Part shown: in pieces, positions 6,179 through 11,471 of the stretch
How positions within the stretch are numbered: the stretch's first letter is position 1
Layout of the letters: each line of letters opens with the position of its first letter
NCBI GenBank assembly: GCA_002405435.1
Contig: DHLU01000010.1
Location: forward strand, 1-11,471
Origin: Flavobacteriales bacterium UBA4660
GTDB taxonomy: Bacteria > Bacteroidota > Bacteroidia > Flavobacteriales_D > Sanyastnellaceae
Reading direction: 5' to 3'
DNA: 11,471 nt
Notes under the pieces: model-generated
Databases searched by the model: none
What the model was told of the DNA's origin: nothing
Seen by the model: only the letters and a program-made list of their open reading frames with translations
Position numbers and translations under genes: made by a program

Positions 6179-7672
6179 ATGAAATGCTCTTTAATTTCCC
6201 TGCTCTGTTTACTCGGCCTTAGTGCCGGCTCCTTGTGGGCCAATAACCTGGTTATCGGTACGCCCAGCGCCACGGGAGGCAACCTTCAGTTTACCATTCA
6301 GTGGGACAACAGTTGGAACACGACCATTGGTCCTGCCAACTACGATGCCGTGTGGGTATTTGTCAAGCGCCAGGTCTGCGGTGGCGCACAGACATGGGAC
6401 CACTCCTTGCTGAGCGTGAACTCCGGCGACCACTCGGTCACTGGCGGAATCCTGCAGGTTGATGCCGTGTCGGATGGTGTGGGTGTTTTTATCCGCAGGT
6501 CTGCTGCCGGAAACGGAAACATCTCCAGTTCCACTGTCACCCTGGCATTACAGACGCCCACCAACTCTACCGACAATTTTCAGGTTTTCGGTGTTGAAAT
6601 GGTCTTTATCCCCACCGGAAGTTTTATTATCGGTGATGCGGTTTCAGGCTATAGTTTCTCAGTCATGTCTATCACTGCTGCCACCCAGGCTGCCGGATTT
6701 GCCGCTCAAGGCAACTATGGCAACTCTGCGTGGGGATCAACCGGAACTCCGAGTCTTCCAGCCTCCTATCCGCAGGGATTCAACGCCTTCTATTGCATGA
6801 AGTATGAAATCAGCCAGGAGCAATATGTCAAGTACCTCAATTCACTGACGTTTACCCAACAAAATGCGCGCATCAATTTTTCACCAGCTTCAGCCACCGG
6901 AACATGGGCCATCGCTTCGGCCTCACCCAACAATGCCAGGAATGGAATCAGGATTATGACGCCCGGTACGGCGTTAACACTGCCGGCGGTATTTGGGTGC
7001 GACCTCAACGGCAACGGCACATTCAACGAAGCGGCTGACGGGCAGAATATCGCCTGCGGATGGCTCTCATGGCAGGATTTGATGACCTACCTTGATTGGT
7101 CGGGCCTGCGTCCGATGACAGAAATGGAGTTTGAAAAAGTTTGCCGTGGTGCTGGTATTCCGATGGTGCCCGGGGAGTACGCATGGGGCACTACCAGCCT
7201 TACCTCCGCTGTCTCCAGCGCGCTCACCAACGGCGGACAAGGTTCGGAGGTGTCCACCGCATCGGGTGCAGGTTTGAGTGCCTACGCAGCATCCAACAAC
7301 ACCACGTTTGGTCCGCTGCGCTGCGGATTCGCTGCTACCGCTGCAACCAACCGCACGCAAGCCGGGTCCTCTTACTATGGTGTGATGGACATGAGCGGTA
7401 ACATCGCCGAGCAGTGCGTGGGGGGCTATCTCTTCAATTACGGCACTTTTAATGCGTTGAATGGTGACGGTTCTATTTCTTCCGCAGGACTTTTCAATAC
7501 GGCTAACTGGCCTGTAAGCGGCGGAGGACAATTTGGCGGGGTGCTTCGGGGAGGGTATTTCTCTTACCCTAATGGTAATGAATTACGCACTAGCGACCGC
7601 ACGCCTATGGTATGGAACGGCAACCAAAGCAAGCAACCCTTTGTGGGTGGTCGTGGCGTTCGTGTGCCCTAA
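6179..7672 (+). CDS. Secreted FGE-sulfatase/SUMF1-domain protein, probably non-canonical
   Basis: The product is 497 residues. A signal peptide (MKCSLISLLCLLGLSAGSLWA, cleaved about residue 21) is followed by a beta-rich N-terminal domain (22-135) with NLQFTIQWDNSW and YDAVWVFVK. Then comes a formylglycine-generating-enzyme-like C-type-lectin fold: EMVFIPTGSF (140-149), FYCMKYEISQEQYVKYLNSL (204-223), WLSWQDLMTYLDWSGLRPMT (295-314), EFEKVCRGAG (317-326), GVMDMSGNIAEQC (401-413), LRGGYFS (456-462) and the ending GRGVRV. A DLNGNGTFNEAADG stretch (275-288) resembles a calcium-binding loop. The cysteine pair that binds copper in true FGE enzymes is not evident in the LRGGYFS region, so sulfatase activation is unlikely; a binding or structural role is more plausible. 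No T9SS sorting domain is visible at the C terminus. ATG at 6179 is chosen because it begins the signal peptide; the open frame extends to 6098. The repeat-protein gene follows after 104 bases on the same strand. Confidence 0.85.
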   Translation: MKCSLISLLCLLGLSAGSLWANNLVIGTPSATGGNLQFTIQWDNSWNTTIGPANYDAVWVFVKRQVCGGAQTWDHSLLSVNSGDHSVTGGILQVDAVSDGVGVFIRRSAAGNGNISSSTVTLALQTPTNSTDNFQVFGVEMVFIPTGSFIIGDAVSGYSFSVMSITAATQAAGFAAQGNYGNSAWGSTGTPSLPASYPQGFNAFYCMKYEISQEQYVKYLNSLTFTQQNARINFSPASATGTWAIASASPNNARNGIRIMTPGTALTLPAVFGCDLNGNGTFNEAADGQNIACGWLSWQDLMTYLDWSGLRPMTEMEFEKVCRGAGIPMVPGEYAWGTTSLTSAVSSALTNGGQGSEVSTASGAGLSAYAASNNTTFGPLRCGFAATAATNRTQAGSSYYGVMDMSGNIAEQCVGGYLFNYGTFNALNGDGSISSAGLFNTANWPVSGGGQFGGVLRGGYFSYPNGNELRTSDRTPMVWNGNQSKQPFVGGRGVRVP

Positions 7673-7683
7673 GCGCTGCCTCA

Positions 7684-7738
7684 GCCGGACACCGATATCC
7701 CTGCCTTATGCATTGACAGCCGGGCAGTTGTTTCCGGC
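7684..7738 (+). repeat. Two-tier inverted repeat between the FGE-like and repeat-protein genes
   Basis: GCCGGA (7684-7689) pairs with TCCGGC (7733-7738), and inside it CTGCC (7701-7705) pairs with GGCAG (7723-7727). It starts 12 bases after the FGE-like stop codon. There is no T run. It could be an RNA fold in an intercistronic region or a rho-dependent end; the evidence is modest. Confidence 0.3.
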
Positions 7739-7776
7739 GCATCCAAACCCAATTCGCAGATCTCATCCCGTATCCA

Positions 7777-9405
7777 TTGAAAATACCGGTAACTGTCATA
7801 TTGCTGTTACTCAGTGTTCACTTGCTGCGCGCGCAGTATGTGGGTGGTACAAGTGACGGGTATGCAGACCAGTTACTCAACCAATCCTTTTGCCCTGAAC
7901 TGACACCGAATTTTGTTTTCTTCGGGGGTATCAGCGATGGTCATGGTGATGGCATACTGCTGCAATCCGCCTGTCAGGACCTGACGTTGAATTTTCTCTA
8001 CGTCGGCGGCAACAACGACGGCCAAAGCGATGGATTGCTGATACAAGCGGCATGTCCTGAACTCACACTCAATATGATGTACGCGGGCGGCATATCTGAC
8101 GGAAACAGTGATGGCCTGCTGAACCAATCGGCGTGTCCGGCCATCACATTTAACTTCATGTATGCGGGCGGCAACAACGATGGATACGGAGAAGGCAGCC
8201 TGGTACAATCGGTCTGCCCTCAAATCACCTTCAACATGATGTATGCAGGAGGCGCATTCGATGGTCACGGCGATGCATTGCTCTCGCAATCGGTCTGTCC
8301 GCCCCTTACCATCACCTTTATCTACACCGGTGGTGCCCAGGATGGTGCTGATAATGCGCTGCTCGCACAATCGCTGTGCCCCAATCCGACTTTCAATATG
8401 ATGTATGCCGGAGGAATAAACGATGGCTTCGGGGATGTGGTGCTGGCTCAGTCGGTTTGCCCAGACCCTACGCCCTATTTTTTGTATGCGGGCGGATTCC
8501 ATGACGGACATGCCGACGCACTGCTGACGCAAACGAATTGTCCTGATCCCTCACCGCTCTTTATATACGCCGGAGGACTCAACGACGGGTTTGACAACGG
8601 CTGGCTGGCGCAATCTGTCTGTCCTAACCCGACTCCCCTGTTCATTTATGCAGGCGGATTTCATGACGGCTTTAGCGACGCGGTGCTCGCGCAATCGGTT
8701 TGCCCGGAACCTGGTCCATTCTTTATATATGCGGGCGGTCAACATGACGGCTTTGGCGACGGCTTGCTGGCGCAGTCGATTTGCTCCGACATAACACCCA
8801 ATTTCACCTACCGGGGCGGAGTCAGCGACGGTTTCGGATGGCGAATCGTTCAGCCTTTCGTTTGCACTACGCTGTTGCCGATAGAACTGGTCTCCTTTGC
8901 AGGCACTTGTGAGGGACAGGCCGTGAAACTGGTCTGGACCACTGCCTCTGAAATGAATAATGATTTTTTCACCCTCGAAAAAAGCACTGACGGCAGTGAT
9001 TTCTCCTCCTTCGCTCAAATACCCGGTGCAGGAAACAGCACACAAAACCTTTACTACAGTTATATCGATGCCCAGCCCATTGCCGGCACGGGTTACTACC
9101 GTCTAAAACAAACTGACTACAATGGTGACTATGCGTATTCTGAAATCATCGGTGTGCTTTGTGGAATCTCCGATGCAGAAGAGATGCTTGTATATCCCAA
9201 CCCGACTTCGGGCCAGCTGACCATTGAGTTCTCCGGGGCCACATCCCAGCAGTTCTCCATCATCGATTCGCGCGGGCAGGTCATTTATTCCGGTATGATC
9301 AGCGGAAAAATATCCCTGTCGACCGAGGCATTTGCTCCGGGCGTATATGTGGTGAAGATTGCATCCCGCAGCGGCAACAAAACCCGACGTTTCGTCAAGA
9401 GCTGA
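7777..9405 (+). CDS. T9SS-secreted surface protein with twelve 27-residue tandem repeats
   Basis: The product is 542 residues. The start is TTG at 7777 (no ATG is available upstream in frame), which gives a clean signal peptide MKIPVTVILLLLSVHLLRA cleaved before QYVGG. Residues 21-344 are 12 head-to-tail repeats of exactly 27 residues with no insertions, of pattern YAGGxxDGxxDxxLxQSxCP followed by seven variable hydrophobic/polar residues. A thirteenth degenerate unit (345-371) keeps YRGG-DG and the Cys. Each unit carries one cysteine. Next is a beta-sandwich-like linker domain (about 367-466) with LPIELVSFAG, LVWTTASEMNNDFFTLEKS and GYYRLKQTDYNGD, typical of T9SS cargo proteins. The C terminus (469-542) is a type A sorting domain with LVYPNPTSGQLTIEF, VIYSG and APGVYVVKI. 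The protein should cross the outer membrane through T9SS and be released or anchored. Binding, adhesion or a structural coat are possible roles; nothing in the sequence decides. It lies 104 bases after the FGE-like gene. Confidence 0.9.
   Translation: MKIPVTVILLLLSVHLLRAQYVGGTSDGYADQLLNQSFCPELTPNFVFFGGISDGHGDGILLQSACQDLTLNFLYVGGNNDGQSDGLLIQAACPELTLNMMYAGGISDGNSDGLLNQSACPAITFNFMYAGGNNDGYGEGSLVQSVCPQITFNMMYAGGAFDGHGDALLSQSVCPPLTITFIYTGGAQDGADNALLAQSLCPNPTFNMMYAGGINDGFGDVVLAQSVCPDPTPYFLYAGGFHDGHADALLTQTNCPDPSPLFIYAGGLNDGFDNGWLAQSVCPNPTPLFIYAGGFHDGFSDAVLAQSVCPEPGPFFIYAGGQHDGFGDGLLAQSICSDITPNFTYRGGVSDGFGWRIVQPFVCTTLLPIELVSFAGTCEGQAVKLVWTTASEMNNDFFTLEKSTDGSDFSSFAQIPGAGNSTQNLYYSYIDAQPIAGTGYYRLKQTDYNGDYAYSEIIGVLCGISDAEEMLVYPNPTSGQLTIEFSGATSQQFSIIDSRGQVIYSGMISGKISLSTEAFAPGVYVVKIASRSGNKTRRFVKS
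7837..8889 (+). repeat. Thirteen in-frame 81-bp tandem units
   Basis: Twelve good units (7837-8808) and one degenerate unit (8809-8889), each exactly 81 bases. The DNA copies have diverged widely at synonymous and non-synonymous sites while GGxxDG, QS and CP codons persist, so the array is old and held by protein-level selection rather than recently expanded. Residues after GG alternate (ISD, NND, ISD, NND in units 2-5; FHD, LND, FHD, QHD in units 9-12), suggesting past duplication in pairs of 162 bases. Confidence 0.92.
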
Positions 9406-9519
9406 TGACCGGCGCTGCCGTCCGGATTCCCGTTGCCCAACCGTTTATGCCGGAGCCCTATGCTGCGGGCAACGCAAATCGGCAATTGCCGAACGCTTTC
9501 ACCATTTTTGCGCGGTCTG

Positions 9520-10692
9520 ATGCAGAAAACGGTTCACTTCCCCCATCTTGATGTGCTGCGCATGGTCGCCGCCATGCTTATTGTGGTGGCACACGGCTAT
9601 GAGGCATGGACAGGATGGGGACACGGCCACCCGTTTCTGGAGGGCGGGAAGTCAGGCGTCCTGTCGGGCTTCGGCGAATGGATTCACCGCTCTATAAAAA
9701 ACTTCACCATTGGTGTCGATATTTTTTTCGTCATCAGCGGATTCCTTATAACCTACCTGCTGCTGGCAGAAAAGGAAACTACCGGCCGCATTCACTTCAC
9801 CAAATTTTACCTGCGTCGGACACTTAGAATCTGGCCACTTTATTTTCTGCTCATTGCGCTCGGGCCGCTGATCGTGCAATGGAATGCGCACCTGTACCTG
9901 AGGGAAACGGGTCAGGTGGACCATGCAGATCCTGACTACCTCTGGACAGCGCTTTTCGTCAATAATTTCAGTGCTATTCACCGCATGGAGTGGACCTTTC
10001 CCTTCGCCCATTTCTGGAGCATCTGTATCGAAGAGCATTTTTACATTTTCTGGCCACTGCTGGTCGCATGGGTGCCTGCACGCAGGTTGCCCCGTGTGCT
10101 GGTGGGTGTAATAGCTGTCAGCCTGATTACCCGCGCCTGGTTTCAGTTTCTCTACCCCTACCCGTCCTGGCACAACTACCTGCACACCTTTGCACGCATG
10201 GATATGCTGGCGATTGGGGCACTGCTTGCATGGCGGCACTACCGCAAACCCATTGTATTGAACCTTCACTGGTCTGTGCGGCTCATTGTTTATGGGGCCT
10301 TTATCTGGGTGATGGCCCACGTGGGCTGGCAACCCAACGATGGCAGTTACCTCAGCCAGGTGCTGACCAAACACCTTTTCGGAGTGTTTTTCATTTTCTG
10401 GATCCTCAATTACATGTTCAACCCCTCTGCCTGGTTTGCTTTCCGTTCAAAAAACATATTCCATTACCTGGGCAAGATCTCTTACGGCCTGTACATGTAC
10501 CACAACATACTCATTAGTTTCGTTATGCTGCTGCTCGTGCAGCCCTTCGACTTCACTGACGAAGACTGGTGGCTGTTTTGGCTGGTCTATCTCGGTGCCA
10601 CTATACTCTTATCAGCGCTCAGTTATGAACTCTTTGAAAAACACTTCCTAAGATGGAAGGAGAAGTTTGCGGTAATTCTGACCCGGCGCTAG
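9520..10692 (+). CDS. Membrane acyltransferase, acyltransferase-3 (OafA/YrhL) family
   Basis: The product is 390 residues, an integral inner-membrane protein of about ten helices. Family marks seen: LDVLRMVAAMLIVVAHGYEAW, with Arg14 and His25 forming the R-x10-H motif; FFVISGFLITYLLL on the second helix; FYLRRTLRIWPLYFLL; SICIEEHFYIFWPLLVAW; and near the end YLGKISYGLYMYHN. These proteins move acetyl or other acyl groups from a cytoplasmic donor to sugars or lipids on the outer side, for example O-antigen acetylation. No SGNH domain is fused at the C terminus. I chose ATG at 9520 because the conserved region starts within ten residues; in-frame ATG (9460) and TTG (9433) codons upstream would add an unneeded basic tail. 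The gap from the repeat protein is 114 bases and no clear promoter was found. The substrate is unknown; the opposite-strand glycan operon is 6 kb away, so any link is conjecture. Confidence 0.88.
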   Translation: MQKTVHFPHLDVLRMVAAMLIVVAHGYEAWTGWGHGHPFLEGGKSGVLSGFGEWIHRSIKNFTIGVDIFFVISGFLITYLLLAEKETTGRIHFTKFYLRRTLRIWPLYFLLIALGPLIVQWNAHLYLRETGQVDHADPDYLWTALFVNNFSAIHRMEWTFPFAHFWSICIEEHFYIFWPLLVAWVPARRLPRVLVGVIAVSLITRAWFQFLYPYPSWHNYLHTFARMDMLAIGALLAWRHYRKPIVLNLHWSVRLIVYGAFIWVMAHVGWQPNDGSYLSQVLTKHLFGVFFIFWILNYMFNPSAWFAFRSKNIFHYLGKISYGLYMYHNILISFVMLLLVQPFDFTDEDWWLFWLVYLGATILLSALSYELFEKHFLRWKEKFAVILTRR

Positions 10693-10736
10693 CGGCTAAC
10701 CATGAGGAAAGATAGGTTATGGTGGCGCTGGATCAA

Positions 10737-10744
10737 TAAATTTG
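10737..10744 (+). promoter_or_regulatory. Likely -7 box (TAAATTTG) of the CoA-transferase B gene
   Basis: TAAATTTG is an exact match to the Bacteroidetes -7 consensus TAnnTTTG and ends 18 bases before the ATG at 10763, giving a leader of about 12 bases. The -33 element is not clear. It supports transcription separate from the acyltransferase, whose stop is 44 bases upstream. Confidence 0.45.
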
Positions 10745-10762
10745 CCGGTAAAGAACCGGGCT

Positions 10763-11413
10763 ATGCTTGATAAAAACGGAATTGCAAAACGGATTGCGCG
10801 TGAGGTGAAAGACGGCATGTATGTCAACCTGGGCATTGGCATCCCGACGCTGGTAGCCAACTACATTCCGCAAGGTGTGGAAGTAGTGCTGCAAAGCGAA
10901 AACGGATTGCTGGGCATGGGGCCCTTCCCCTTTGAAGGAGAAGAAGATCCAGACCTCATCAATGCGGGAAAACAAACCATTACTACACTGCCGGGCTCTG
11001 CCTTTTTCGACAGCGCCATGAGTTTCGGCATGATCCGGGCCCGAAAGGTCGACCTCACCATTTTGGGGGCCATGGAGGTTACCGACCACGGTGATATTGC
11101 CAACTGGAAAGTACCCGGCAAAATGGTCAAAGGCATGGGCGGTGCCATGGATCTCGTCGCTTCTGCCAAAAACATTATCGTGGCCATGCAACATTGTGAC
11201 AAGGCCGGTAATTCGAAGCTCCTTTCCCAATGCACCTTGCCGCTCACCGGAGTGGGTTGTGTAAAAAAAGTGGTGACCGACCTGGGTGTATTCGATATCC
11301 GCGGAGGCGCTTTTCATTTGCTCGAAAGAGCCCCTGGTGTTAGTGTGGAAGAAATCGTAGCCAAAACTGCCGGGAAGTTGATTGTGCCGGATGTCGTGGA
11401 TGTGTTTGCGTAA
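10763..11413 (+). CDS. scoB: 3-oxoacid (succinyl-CoA:acetoacetate) CoA-transferase subunit B
   Basis: The product is 216 residues, matching the family length (about 215-220). The N terminus MLDKNGIAKRIAREVKDGMY is typical. Conserved marks are YVNLGIGIPTLVANYIP (20-36), the catalytic-glutamate motif SENGLLGMGP (45-54, Glu46 the predicted nucleophile), GMIRARKVDLTILGAMEV (about 94-111) and KMVKGMGGAMDL (about 121-132). With subunit A it moves CoA between succinyl-CoA and acetoacetate in ketone-body or branched amino-acid breakdown; acetate/butyrate-type use cannot be excluded. The ATG at 10763 is preferred over an in-frame TTG at 10742 because it begins the conserved sequence and the TTG overlaps the predicted -7 box. 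No subunit A gene is present upstream, and only 58 bases remain downstream. Confidence 0.92.
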   Translation: MLDKNGIAKRIAREVKDGMYVNLGIGIPTLVANYIPQGVEVVLQSENGLLGMGPFPFEGEEDPDLINAGKQTITTLPGSAFFDSAMSFGMIRARKVDLTILGAMEVTDHGDIANWKVPGKMVKGMGGAMDLVASAKNIIVAMQHCDKAGNSKLLSQCTLPLTGVGCVKKVVTDLGVFDIRGGAFHLLERAPGVSVEEIVAKTAGKLIVPDVVDVFA

Positions 11414-11471
11414 GGAGATGGGGGCGGCTCGAGGTGCTGTAAAAACCGAATCAATTTAATCTCCGCTTCGA

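Noticed and set aside
7873..8532. Minus-strand ORF of 219 residues opposite the repeat region
   Set aside because: Its repeat-like look comes from the complement of the 81-bp units; it has no signal, domain or start context.
7837..8889. Regular 81-bp repeats as a CRISPR array or non-coding satellite
   Set aside because: The units are contiguous with no spacers, have diverged in DNA but not in reading frame, and lie inside one ORF with signal peptide and sorting domain.
9406..9432. CCGG...CCGG element after the repeat protein as a terminator
   Set aside because: The stem is only 4 bp and there is no T run.
9652..10374. Long minus-strand ORF opposite the acyltransferase (240 residues)
   Set aside because: It is antisense to a strongly supported gene, has no recognisable domain, and mirrors the codon pattern of the plus-strand gene.

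Overview
The window looks like a chromosomal segment of a Bacteroidota (Bacteroidetes) bacterium of middling GC content, probably Flavobacteriales-like or a related environmental lineage. Evidence: a type IX secretion (T9SS) type A C-terminal sorting domain on the large repeat protein, matches to the Bacteroidetes -7 promoter box (TAnnTTTG), very weak Shine-Dalgarno sites, and a GxxExxY-family gene of the kind common in this phylum. The genus cannot be told from the sequence.

Layout. (1) 12-3635, minus strand: a tightly coupled polysaccharide-export operon. Its order is ABC-2 permease (Wzm-like), ABC ATPase with a Wzt-type C-terminal domain, SAM methyltransferase, then a GT11 fucosyltransferase-like gene. 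Every junction is a 4-nt stop/start overlap. The ATPase appears to start at TTG. The GT11 gene is full length except for one in-frame TAA. (2) 3636-4925, plus strand: a GxxExxY-family gene broken by a one-base frameshift, then about 660 bases with no convincing gene but several short hairpins. (3) 4926-5479: a Bor-family lipoprotein, a terminator, and a two-helix small membrane protein that starts 7 bases after the terminator's T run. (4) 5480-6178: about 700 bases without a recognisable gene. (5) 6179-9405: a secreted protein with a formylglycine-generating-enzyme-like (SUMF1/FGE-sulfatase) fold, then a T9SS cargo protein made of 12 uninterrupted 27-residue repeats plus one degenerate unit. 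(6) 9520-10692: a membrane acyltransferase of the acyltransferase-3 (OafA/YrhL) family. (7) 10763-11413: the B subunit of a 3-oxoacid CoA-transferase, with no A subunit in the window.

How the parts fit. The minus-strand operon would export and decorate a surface glycan (O-antigen or similar); loss of the fucosyltransferase-like step could change its structure. Regions 3, 5 and 6 also concern the cell envelope (outer-membrane lipoprotein, secreted or surface-anchored proteins, acylation), but there is no direct sign of a shared pathway. The most distinctive object is the 27-residue repeat protein. I see no defence system, CRISPR array, transposase, integrase, rRNA or tRNA, and nothing that makes a strong case for a new multi-gene system.
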